Assembly (NCBI GenBank): GCA_014651175.1
Contig: BMWJ01000002.1
Coordinates: 186,001 to 250,000 of the forward strand
Source: Streptomyces clavifer
GTDB taxonomy: Bacteria > Actinomycetota > Actinomycetes > Streptomycetales > Streptomycetaceae
DNA: 64,000 nt
Direction of reading: 5' to 3'
Made by a program: the position numbers and the translations under genes. Under the pieces are notes generated by a model. That model saw nothing but the letters and a program-made list of their open reading frames with translations. It did no database searches and was not told the DNA's origin. Below are positions 53,206 to 62,000 of this stretch, piece by piece (the stretch's first letter is position 1; every line of letters starts with the position of its first letter).

Positions 53206-54377
53206 GGGAGCTCCTTCAGCCCGAGGTCCGTCAGGAGGTCCCGGGCGAGGGTGAGTTCGGCGGCGATGCCGTCGGCGAGCTGGGAGCGGGTGCGGGGACG
53301 GAGCTCGGCCGGGAGCGCCTGCCAGGTGTACGTCTCGACCTCCAGGTGCCGGGTGCGGGGCTCCGGTCCGCCGACGAGCCGGGTCAGCACGGACCGGAGT
53401 ACGGGCAGCGTGGAGGTGAGCGGGGGCGCGGGGGGCGCGTGCAGGGGTACGTGGAAGTGGGAGCGCCACGGGGCGCTGTCGGGGAGCGCCCCGCCGTAGA
53501 CGGCCTCGTCGAGGTCGTCGGTCCCGCGCAGGCCCGCCGCGGTGAGGGTGCGGGTCTGGTGCAGGAAGCGGGGCTCGGCGAAGGCGCCCAGTGCGGCCCG
53601 CACTTCCGGCAGGTGGGGGTGCTCCGCGTGCAGCGCCGCGGAGAGCTGGGCCTTGGCGACGGGGACGCCGGCCGTGTGCAGGGCGTCGAGTGCGGTGTCC
53701 GGGTCCTCGAAGGAGGTGGCGAGGTGGCAGGTGTCGATGCAGATGCCGATGCGGTCGTGGCCCACTCCGGTGAGGGGTGCGATGGCGTCCGCGGTGGTCT
53801 CCACGGTGCATCCCGGTTCGGGTTCGAGGCCGATCCTGATGGACTTCCCGGTCAGTTCGGCGAGGGCGTCGAGCCGCTGGGCGAGGGTGACCAGGGCCTT
53901 CCGTGCGGTGGCGGCCGCGGTGGGGTCGCTGGCGTACGGGGTGCGCCAGGCGATCGGCAGGGTGGAGATGCTGCCTTCGGTGACGTCGTCCGGCATCAGG
54001 GCCGCGAGGAGCCGGGCCAGATCGGTGGTGTGTGCGAGGCGCTCGGGGTCGGTCCAGTCCGGGGTGTAGACGCGGTACTTGACCTCCTGGGCGCCGAATC
54101 CCTCGTACGGGAAACCGTTCAGGGTGACCACTTCGAGGCCGCGGTGCTCCAGCTCGGAGCGCAGGGAGCGCAGCGCGGCGGGGTCGTTGATCAGGGCGCG
54201 GGCGGCGTCCCTGGCGAGCCAGAGTCCGATGCCGATGCGGTCCCTGCCGAGGCGTTTGCGTACGGGCTCGCAGTGGTCGCGCAGTTGGGCGCGGACTCCT
54301 TCGAGGTTCTCGGCCGGGTGCACGTTGGTGCAGTAGGCGAGGTGGACGGTGGATCCGTCGGGGTGGCGGAAGCGCAT
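53202..54377 (-). CDS. EboE-like TIM-barrel protein
   Basis: A 391-aa xylose-isomerase-like barrel of the metabolite-traffic EboE type. It opens VHLAYCTNVHPAENLEGVRA, has LEVVTLNGFPYEGFGAQEVK, RIGLEPEPGC and GICIDTCHLATSFEDP, and ends YTWQALPAELRP. These match EboE, which in cyanobacteria is needed to move scytonemin precursor to the periplasm. ATG 54377. It is separated from EboB by 4 bp and overlaps EboF by 4 nt. Confidence 0.9.
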   Translation of the reverse strand: MRFRHPDGSTVHLAYCTNVHPAENLEGVRAQLRDHCEPVRKRLGRDRIGIGLWLARDAARALINDPAALRSLRSELEHRGLEVVTLNGFPYEGFGAQEVKYRVYTPDWTDPERLAHTTDLARLLAALMPDDVTEGSISTLPIAWRTPYASDPTAAATARKALVTLAQRLDALAELTGKSIRIGLEPEPGCTVETTADAIAPLTGVGHDRIGICIDTCHLATSFEDPDTALDALHTAGVPVAKAQLSAALHAEHPHLPEVRAALGAFAEPRFLHQTRTLTAAGLRGTDDLDEAVYGGALPDSAPWRSHFHVPLHAPPAPPLTSTLPVLRSVLTRLVGGPEPRTRHLEVETYTWQALPAELRPRTRSQLADGIAAELTLARDLLTDLGLKELP

Positions 54378-54381
54378 CGGG

Positions 54382-55230
54382 TCACTCCCCGCCGCGGAGG
54401 ATGGAGTTGCCCTCGTGGAGGCCGTCGGGGGCGGCGGTGTCGAGCTGGAGCCGTCCGCTCTGCCCGTAGAAGGCGACGGGGTTGCGCCAGAGCACCTTGT
54501 CGACGTCGTCCTCGTCGAACCCGGCCTCCAGCATGGCGTCGGCGACCTTGCGGGTCTTCAGCGGGTCGCTCCTGCCCCAGTCGGCGGCCGAGTTGACGAG
54601 GATCCGGTCGGTGCCGAAGGTGCGGAGGATCGTGACCATGCGGTCCTCGTCCATCTTGGTGTCCGGGTAGATGGAGAAGCCGGCCCAGCAGCCGCTGTCC
54701 AGCGCGTCCTTGACGGTCGTCTCGTTGAGGTGGTCGAGCAGGACGTACTCGGGGCGCAGGTCCGACTCGCGGACGACGTCGATGGTGCGGTGCAGGCCGG
54801 CGAGCTTGTCGCGGTGCGGGGTGTGGACGAGCGCGGGCAGGCCGTGTTCCACCGCGAGCTGGAGCTGGGCGGCGAGGGCGGTGTCCTCGGCCGGCGTCAT
54901 GGAGTCGTAGCCGATCTCTCCGACGGCGACGACGGAGTCCTTGACGAGGTAGCGGGGCAGCGCGTCGAGGACGGGCGTGCAGCGGGGGTCGTTCGCCTCC
55001 TTGGGGTTGAGGGCGATCGTGCAGTGGTGGGCGATGCCGTACTGGGAGGCGCGGAAGGGCTCCCAGCCGAGGAGCGCGTCGAAGTAGTCGAAGAAGGCGG
55101 CGGGCGAGGTACGCGGCTGCCCGAGCCAGAAGGAGGGTTCGACGAGGGCGCGGACGCCCGCGTCGTACATCGCCCGGTAGTCGTCCGTGGTGCGGGAGGT
55201 CATGTGGATGTGGGGGTCGAAGATGCGCAT
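54382..55230 (-). CDS. TatD-like metal hydrolase, EboB-like
   Basis: A 282-aa amidohydrolase-superfamily protein. Metal site elements are FDPHIHM (HxH), VGEIGYDS, LVHTPHRD, LLDHLNE and the late Asp in LVNSAADWG. It corresponds to EboB of ebo clusters. The start overlaps the EboA stop by 1 nt. The substrate is unknown. Confidence 0.88.
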   Translation of the reverse strand: MRIFDPHIHMTSRTTDDYRAMYDAGVRALVEPSFWLGQPRTSPAAFFDYFDALLGWEPFRASQYGIAHHCTIALNPKEANDPRCTPVLDALPRYLVKDSVVAVGEIGYDSMTPAEDTALAAQLQLAVEHGLPALVHTPHRDKLAGLHRTIDVVRESDLRPEYVLLDHLNETTVKDALDSGCWAGFSIYPDTKMDEDRMVTILRTFGTDRILVNSAADWGRSDPLKTRKVADAMLEAGFDEDDVDKVLWRNPVAFYGQSGRLQLDTAAPDGLHEGNSILRGGE

Positions 55231-55853
55231 CAGGATTCCTCCCTGGACGTGGGGGCGGGGGCCGTCAGGTCGAGGACGGTCCGCAGATCCGCGGGGACCT
55301 CGCGGCCGGCCGCGGTGCGCTCGGCCGCGAAGTCACCGAGCATGCGCGCGAGTTCGGCGTCACCCCGGGCACGGCGGCCGAGGTCCGCGACCGCCTCGAC
55401 GGGAACCTCGGTGAACAGGCACTTGAGCACGGCGTGCCGCCACCCGTGCGCGTCGAGGTGGGCCGCGGCGTACGGTCCGACGGCGGCGGAGACCAGCCGG
55501 GTGTCGTTGGTGCGCAGGGCGTCCTCGACGAGCGGGAGAGCGGTCGCGCCGAGGTCCAGCCGGTCCAGGGTGAGCAGGACGGCCCGCCGTTCGGCGGCGG
55601 TCCCCTGCTCGTAGAGCCGGGTCACGGCAGGCAGCCCCGCCCTGGCTTCGAGCAGCAGGAGTGCGCGTACCGAGTCGGCGTGCTCCAGCCCGCACTGCCG
55701 GCCGGCGGAGGCGAAGCGCAGCTCCCAGGGTGGGCTCCCGGTGTCGGAGTCGGGGTGGCCGGCGGCGTGCGCGGCCTCGGCGAGCGCCTCGTCGAGCCAG
55801 GCCCTGGCGGCTCCGCGGAGCCGGTCGTCGAGTTCCTTGCGGCTGGTCAGCAC
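55230..55853 (-). CDS. EboA-domain protein
   Basis: A 207-aa all-helical protein of the EboA type (DDRLRGAARAWLDEALAEAA, LLLLEARAGLPAVTRLYEQG, WRHAVLKCLFTEVPVEAV). There is no catalytic motif; it looks like HEAT-like helical repeats. EboA is the defining small protein of ebo clusters. GTG 55853 lies within the last codons of the preceding isomerase gene (7-nt overlap). Confidence 0.85.
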   Translation of the reverse strand: MLTSRKELDDRLRGAARAWLDEALAEAAHAAGHPDSDTGSPPWELRFASAGRQCGLEHADSVRALLLLEARAGLPAVTRLYEQGTAAERRAVLLTLDRLDLGATALPLVEDALRTNDTRLVSAAVGPYAAAHLDAHGWRHAVLKCLFTEVPVEAVADLGRRARGDAELARMLGDFAAERTAAGREVPADLRTVLDLTAPAPTSREES

Positions 55854-56716
55854 GGTGCGGCTGCTCCCTTCCCCGTCCGTCGGACGGCTTCGTGCAGGAA
55901 GTCGATGGACGTGCGGGCCAGTTCCGGGCCCGCGTGGGAGTGGCGGGGCAGTTCGACGACGGTGAGTCCGGTGTATCCGGTGGCGGCGAGGGCTTCGAGC
56001 ACGGGCGGGAAGTCGATCTCGCCGTCCCCGAACGGCAGGTGCTCGTGCACACCGCGTCGCATGTCCTCGATCTGGACGTGCCGCAGCCAGGGCGCCGCGT
56101 CCTTGACGCAGTCGGCGGGCGGGGCGGGTTCCAGGCACTGGCAGTGCCCGATGTCGAGGGTGAGCCCGAGGGGTTCCGGGTCGCCGAGGAGCGTGCGCAG
56201 ATGGTGGAAGTCGGCGAGCGTGGCGAGGAGGTGGCCGGGTTCGGGCTCGATCGCGAGGGGCACCCCGGCGCGGGCGGCGGCGTCCAGCACGGGGGCGAGG
56301 GCGTCGGCCAGCCGCTCCCAGGCGGTGTCCGTGGAGGTGCCGGGCGGCGTGGTGCCGCTGAAGCAGTGCACGGCGTGGGCACCCAGCTCGGAGGCGATTC
56401 CGACGGCGCGGACGAGCAGTGCGGTGCGGGCCGCGCGGGCGTCGGGGTCCGGGTCGAGGAGGGAGGGACCGTGTTTGCGGCGCGGGTCGAGGACGTAGCG
56501 GGCGCCGGTCTCCACGGTGACGCCGAGGCCCAGCCCGTCGAGCCTGCGCGCCACGTGGCGGGTGCGGGCGGCGAGGTCGGGGGCGAGCGGGTCGAGGTGC
56601 ATGTGGTCGAGGGTCAGCCCGACGCCGTCGTATCCCAGGTCGGCGAGGAGCCCGAGGGCGTCGTCGAGGCGGAGGTCGGTCAGGCCGTTGGTGCCGTAGC
56701 CGAGGCGGAGGGTCAT
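55847..56716 (-). CDS. cytosolic sugar isomerase/epimerase
   Basis: A 289-aa TIM barrel starting LRLGYGTNGLTDLRLDDAL. Metal-ligand motifs include AIEPEPGHLLATLAD, LGLTLDIGHCQCLE, RHVQIEDM and VVELPRHSH. It is intercalated between EboC and EboA in the operon (4-nt and 7-nt overlaps), so it must belong to the pathway, presumably epimerising or isomerising the polyol ring. It is distinct from EboE and from the Tat-exported isomerase. Confidence 0.88.
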   Translation of the reverse strand: MTLRLGYGTNGLTDLRLDDALGLLADLGYDGVGLTLDHMHLDPLAPDLAARTRHVARRLDGLGLGVTVETGARYVLDPRRKHGPSLLDPDPDARAARTALLVRAVGIASELGAHAVHCFSGTTPPGTSTDTAWERLADALAPVLDAAARAGVPLAIEPEPGHLLATLADFHHLRTLLGDPEPLGLTLDIGHCQCLEPAPPADCVKDAAPWLRHVQIEDMRRGVHEHLPFGDGEIDFPPVLEALAATGYTGLTVVELPRHSHAGPELARTSIDFLHEAVRRTGKGAAAPC

Positions 56717-57840
56717 GTGGGGCTCACCTTCCGAGCGAGCGAGCGGGCGAGCGGGACGAGCCCCATGACGGCGAGTCCGCCGAGGGACGACCCCGCCCGG
56801 GCGGCCAGCGCGGCCTGCAGCGGGATCATGGCGCGGATGCCCCCGCCGACGGCGCGCTGGGTGAGGGGCGGGGACGGGTTGAGGGCCGCGTGGAGGAGGG
56901 GCGGCCCCGCGGTGCGGAGGTAGGCGCCGGCGAAGGCGGTGAGGAGCAGCCGGTCGGGTGTGCCGCGGTCGCGGCGGGCCGCCCCCGGTCGCTCGTGCGC
57001 GACGGCGGCGCCGAGCGCCGTCGTCGCGGCGAGAGCGGCGAGCGGTGCCGCGGTCGAACCGCCCTGCGCCTCGTGGCGGGAGACGGAGGTGACGGCGTAG
57101 GTGTGCGCGCCGAGCAGCAGCGCTGCGGGGAGCGCGGCGCGCGGGGAATCCGGAACGGACGCGGAAGCGGAGGCCGGGTTTCCGCTGTCGGGTGCCCGGA
57201 GTGCGGATCCCGCGGGCTGCCGGATGGAGGGCGTGCCGTCGCGCCCGCGCGCGTACCCCTGCCCGGCGGTCGCCGTCGCGCCGAGCAGCAGGTCCAGGGT
57301 GCGGGCCGCCGCCATGGCCGCCGGTCCCGCCTTCGTGTGCTTCAGGTGCAGGTCGTACGCCCAGACCGTGGCCGCGAGGGACGATGCCACCGCCAGCGCG
57401 GGTCGTCCGGCGCGGGCGGCCAGGGCCAGGCCGGCCGCGGTGAGTGCGCCCGCCGCGGCCAGTGCCGCGCCCGGTGCGATCCGCCCGGAGGGGATCGGGC
57501 GGTGGGGGCGGTCGACGGCGTCCTCGTCGCGGTCCGCCCAGTCGTTGAGTGCCATCCCCGCCTCGTACAGGCACAGGGAGGCGCCGACCGCGAGGGCGGT
57601 GCCGCGGTCGGGGCGGCGGCCGATCGCGGCGGCCCCGGCCAGTGCGTCGCCGGGGACGGTGAACAGCGCCGACACCCGCAGCAGCTCCGCCCAGGCGCGG
57701 AGTGTGTGCCGGGTGCGGGGCCTGTCCGGTGCGGGCGCAGTCCCGCCCGAACCGGACAGGCGGCTGGGGGGCGCGGCGGCACGGGCACCGAGCAGCGCCG
57801 GTGCCCCCGCGACGGCAGCGAGCAGCCGCGGCGGCCTCAC
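56713..57840 (-). CDS. UbiA-family prenyltransferase, EboC-like
   Basis: A 375-aa membrane prenyltransferase with about eight helices. The prenyl-diphosphate motif is ALNDWADRDEDAVDRPHRP (N-D-x-x-D-x-D-x-x-D). The second Asp-rich motif typical of UbiA is not evident; the region near AARTLDLLLGA takes its place. A Gly/Ser/Pro-rich insertion of about 40 residues (GRDGTPSIRQPAG...) interrupts the middle. It overlaps neighbours by 4 nt on both sides. It probably attaches a polyprenyl group to a polar cyclic acceptor, as inferred for EboC. Confidence 0.88.
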   Translation of the reverse strand: MRPPRLLAAVAGAPALLGARAAAPPSRLSGSGGTAPAPDRPRTRHTLRAWAELLRVSALFTVPGDALAGAAAIGRRPDRGTALAVGASLCLYEAGMALNDWADRDEDAVDRPHRPIPSGRIAPGAALAAAGALTAAGLALAARAGRPALAVASSLAATVWAYDLHLKHTKAGPAAMAAARTLDLLLGATATAGQGYARGRDGTPSIRQPAGSALRAPDSGNPASASASVPDSPRAALPAALLLGAHTYAVTSVSRHEAQGGSTAAPLAALAATTALGAAVAHERPGAARRDRGTPDRLLLTAFAGAYLRTAGPPLLHAALNPSPPLTQRAVGGGIRAMIPLQAALAARAGSSLGGLAVMGLVPLARSLARKVSPT

Positions 57841-58955
57841 CGGGCGGCCCGGAGCTGTCCGGCGAAGGCCAGCAGCTCGGCGTACTGCTCGGACAGTGCG
57901 GCCGGGCCTCCGTCCGGGTCCTTGAAGTAGAAGCCGAGCTCGGGGCGCGGGCCCGTGAGGCCGGCTTCGTGGGCCCGCGCCAGCAGCCGCGCCAGGTCCA
58001 GGACCAGCGGGGCGGCCAGTGCCGAGTCGCAGCCCTGCCAGATCGTCTGGAGGATCATGCGGGAACCGAGGAAACCGTCGAAGGCGATGTGGTCCCACGC
58101 GGTCTTCCAGTCCCCCATGGCCGGGACGTCGTCGATGTGGACCTCTCCCTCCGGAGCGGCCCCGAGGGTGTCGGCGAGTACGCGTTCCTTGCCCGCGTTC
58201 TTGGCCGCGGCCGCGGCCGGGTCGGCCAGCGCCGCTCCGTCCCCCCCGCCCAGCAGGTTCGTGCCCGACCACGCCCGTACCGGCAGGGCGCGCTGGACGA
58301 ACATGGGGGCGAGCACGGAGCGGAGCAGCGTCTGGCCCGTCTTGCCGTCGCGTCCGGCGTGGGGAAGTCCGCAGGTGTCGACGGCGTCCTGGAGCCGCGG
58401 GCTGCGCAGGCCCGTGGAGGGGGTGAAGTTGGCGTACGGGCAGCCGGCCCGGAGGGCGGCGGCCGCGTAGAGGGAGCTGGCCGGCAGCCGGGTGTCGTCC
58501 TCGGCGGGGGCGGGCTCGGTCGAGGCGACGTTGATGACGACGGTACGGGCGAGGTCGTGGCGCCGGGCGAAGTCGGTGAGGTCGGCGGCGAACGCGGCGA
58601 CGAGCTCCTCGTCGGTGCGGGTGTCGCCGGGGTGGGGGCCGCCCGGGCGTATCTCGGTGTCGGCGGCGGTGAGTTCGGCCCGGACGGCCGAGGGCAGCCC
58701 GTGCGGGAGCACTCCGCCGGCCGCCAGGGCCTCGGCACGCTTGGGCAGTGGGCAGTCGAGGGTGTCGTGGCCGCCGAAGACGAGGGAGGTCAGGGGCGGT
58801 AGCCCGCTGTCGGCGAAGGGTGGTGTCTCGGTGACCATGCCGGTCGCCGGGTGGAGGCCCGCCGCGATGGCGGCGCACCCCGCGGTGGCGGTGGTGGCGA
58901 CGGAGCCGCGTGCTCCGATGAACCAGACTCCGGTACGAACGGCATGTGCGGTCAC
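57837..58955 (-). CDS. inositol-3-phosphate synthase-like enzyme
   Basis: A 372-aa MIPS-family protein. The NAD-binding motif is GVWFIGARGSVATTA. The C-terminal catalytic part keeps VRAWSGTNLLGGGDG, AAAKNAGKERVLAD, VHIDDVPAMGDWKTAWDH and CDSALAAPLVLDLARL, which align with actinobacterial myo-inositol-phosphate synthases. It is first in the operon (GTG 58955, AGGGAGG upstream). It occupies the role that a dehydroquinate-synthase-like EboD fills elsewhere: making a cyclitol ring. Divergence leaves open a different sugar-phosphate substrate. Confidence 0.87.
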   Translation of the reverse strand: MTAHAVRTGVWFIGARGSVATTATAGCAAIAAGLHPATGMVTETPPFADSGLPPLTSLVFGGHDTLDCPLPKRAEALAAGGVLPHGLPSAVRAELTAADTEIRPGGPHPGDTRTDEELVAAFAADLTDFARRHDLARTVVINVASTEPAPAEDDTRLPASSLYAAAALRAGCPYANFTPSTGLRSPRLQDAVDTCGLPHAGRDGKTGQTLLRSVLAPMFVQRALPVRAWSGTNLLGGGDGAALADPAAAAAKNAGKERVLADTLGAAPEGEVHIDDVPAMGDWKTAWDHIAFDGFLGSRMILQTIWQGCDSALAAPLVLDLARLLARAHEAGLTGPRPELGFYFKDPDGGPAALSEQYAELLAFAGQLRAAR

Positions 58956-58991
58956 GGGCTGCCTCCCTGGGGGGACGAAGAGGGGGTGGTG

Positions 58992-59030
58992 GACGGTGGG
59001 CGGGGAAGGTGCGCTTCCCCGCCCACCGTC
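58992..59030 (-). terminator. 17-bp perfect hairpin before the ebo-like operon
   Basis: A 17-bp perfect stem (58992-59008 with 59014-59030) with a 5-nt loop, 16 bp after the stop of the large secreted protein and only 37 bp before the inositol-synthase start. It should terminate the upstream transcript, or attenuate read-through into the operon. Confidence 0.85.
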
Positions 59031-59046
59031 GGCAGAGGTGGCCGCC

Positions 59047-62000
59047 CTATGTGGAGGGCAGCTCCTTCAGCTGGATGTTGCGGAAGGACACCTGGTCGTC
59101 GGCCCCGTGGTTCTGCAGGCCGATGTAGCCGTCCTTCAGGCTGCGGACGGGGTCGGTGTTGGTGAAGTCGTTGATCTTCACTCCGTTGAGGAAGATCTGG
59201 AGCCGTTCACCCTGGACCTTGATCTCGTAGCTGTTCCACTGGCCGGGCGGCCTGAGGACCTGGTCGCGGGCCTTGATGTTGGCCGACTTGAACGTGTAGA
59301 CGGCCCCGGTGGTGCGATCGGCCGCGTCCGTGGCGTCGATCTGGATCTCGTAGCCCTTGTTGACCGCCGACCAGGGGTCGTCGGACTCGGGGTAGCCGAC
59401 GAAGATGCCGGAGTTGTCGTCGCCCGCCATCTTCCAGTCGAGCTTCAGCGAGTACGACTTCAGCTCCTTGGCCTGGTAGGTCAGCAGGCCCATGCCGCCC
59501 TCGGAGCGCAGCTCACCGTCGGCGACGGCGAACTTTCCGGGGCCGGCCTGCTTCCAGCCGTCGAGCGTCTTCCCGTTGAAGATCGACCGGTAGCCGGTGT
59601 CCGGCTTGCAGTTGGCCTTGACCTGCCCGGACGCGTAGCGCAGACCGCCCAGCAGGTGCTGGCGCAGGGCGGGTTCGGCGTAGGACTCCTTGGTGTGGCC
59701 GAGGCCGGTGTAGAAGGAGCGCCCGCCCTGGTAGGTCTGGCACCAGGCGATGGGGTGATCGCCCTTCATGGTGCCGCCGGTGTAGCTGGTCTCGTCCAGC
59801 GTGGCCAGGACCTGGGCCTTGTCCCGCGGGTTGGTGCGGTAGTTGTACCACTCGTCGGTACGGTCCCAGGCCTCGTCCAGGTGCGCGGTCGCCGGGTGGT
59901 CGTGGTTCTCGACGCGGACGGTCGCGGGCTGGATCTGCGGGTGCGAGTCGAAGTACGCGCCGACGAGTCCGCCGTAGAACTCCCAGTCGTACTCGGTGTC
60001 GGCGGCCGCGTGGACGCCCATGTAGCCGCCTCCGGTGGCCACGTAGTTCTCGAACGCCTTCTGCTGGTCGCCGTTGAGGACGTCACCGGTCGTCGAGAGG
60101 AAGACGACGGCGTCGTAGCGGGCCAGGTTGCTGGTGGTGAACTGGGCGGCCGTCTCGGTGGAGTCGACGGTGATGTTGGTGTCCTTGCCCAGTTCCTTCA
60201 GCGCGGTGATGCCCGTCGGGATCGAGTCGTGGCGGAAGCCGCCGGTCTTGGAGAAGACGAGGACCCGCTTGGCGGTCCGGTCCACCGGGCTGTCGGACAG
60301 CTCGAAGTCGTCGACGTCGTAGAGCGCCCCGTCGCCGCCCTTGAAGACCAGGAAGAGCTCCGTGGCCTTCTTCGGTGCTCCGCGCAGGGGTACGTCGATG
60401 TCCTGGAACGTGTCCCAGCTGCCGGTCACCGGTACGGGCGCCGAGCCGAGGATCTTGCCGGTGGCGGACCCGGCCCGCACCTCCAGGAAGCCTCCCGCGC
60501 CCGCGGAGGACGTCCGGGCCGTGAGCTTGGTGGTGCCGCCGAGGATGTACGGGGTGAAGGAGATCCAGTCGTCGTTGTGGATGTCACCGACGGTCCGGCC
60601 GCCGTGGGCACTGGTCTTGCTCGGTGTGGTGACGCCGGAGGAGTCGCTGTAGTGCTCCGCCTGCCGGTGGCGCGGCTGGAGCTGCGCCTGGTCACGGCCG
60701 GTCAGCTTGGCCTGGCCGCCGCCCCCGCCGTCGGTGTACGTGGCGGAGATGCCGCCGTAGATGTTGGCGTTCGGGTCGTGCCCGCCCTCCATCGCGGTCT
60801 TGATGGTGCCTTCGCAGCCGTGCTCGGTCGTGATGTCGTGACCGTGGCTGTCGTGGCCCAGGGTGAACTTGACCTCGACCTGGGTGCAGTCGATGGTGCC
60901 GTCCTCGGGGTCGGTGACGGTGACCTTGAAGGGCACCTCGTCCCCGAATTCGAACTGCTGCCCGTCGCTCGGGGCCTGCAGCACGACGGTGGGTGCGGTG
61001 TTCCCGACCGTCACGTGCACGCTCGCCGAACCTGTGCGGCCCGTCGAGTCCTTCGCGGTCACGGTGGCGACGTACGTGCCGTTCTTCTTGTACGTGTACG
61101 AGGGGTTCGCGGCGGTCGACCTGCCGCCGTCGCCGAAGTCCCAGGCGTACGTCAGGGCGTCGCCGTCCCCGTCGGTGGTGCCGGCCGAGGAGAACTTCAC
61201 CTTGAGCGGGGCGACGCCGGAGGTCCTGTCGGACGAGGCCTCGGCGATGGGTGAGCGTCCGCCCGTGGCGTTCTCGATGCGGTACAGCGCGGAGTTCTCG
61301 TCGCCGCCGAACCAGGCGAGGCCGTAGTCCAGGACGTAGAGGGCCCCGTCGGGCCCGAAGGCCATGTCCATCACCTGGGTACCGGACCACGGGATGTCGT
61401 TGACGGACTGGACGGCGCCGTCGCCGTCCTGCTCGATGCGCTTGATCCACTGCCGGCCGAACTCACCGGCGAAGAAGTCCCCGTCGTACTCCTCGGGGAA
61501 TTTGACCGGCGAGTCGAGGTCGGCGTCGTACTGGTAGACGGGCCCGCCCATCGGGGACTCGGAGCCGGTGCCGAACTCGGGCACGGACGCGCCGTCGTAC
61601 GGGATCCAGGCGGCCTGCGCCGGGGGCAGGTCCACCAGACCGGTGTTGTGCGGCGACTCGTTCTTCGGGGCGGCGCAGTCGAAGGGGGCGCCGGAGGTCT
61701 TCGTCGCGAAGTCGTAGTCGGTGAAGGCGTCGTTGTCACCGGTACAGAAGGGCCAGCCGAAGTTTCCGGGCTCCGTCACCCGGGCGAACTCGACCTGTCC
61801 GGCCGGTCCGCGCTTCGGGTCGGCGGCACCCGCGTCGGGGCCGTAGTCACCGACGTAGAGGTTGCCGGTGGCCTTGTCGACGCTGAAGCGGAACGGGTTG
61901 CGGAAGCCCATCGCGTAGACCTCGGGGCGCGTCCTGTCCGTGCCCGGGGCGAAGAGGTTGCCCTCCGGGACGGTGTACGAGCCGTCGTCGGCGACCTTGA

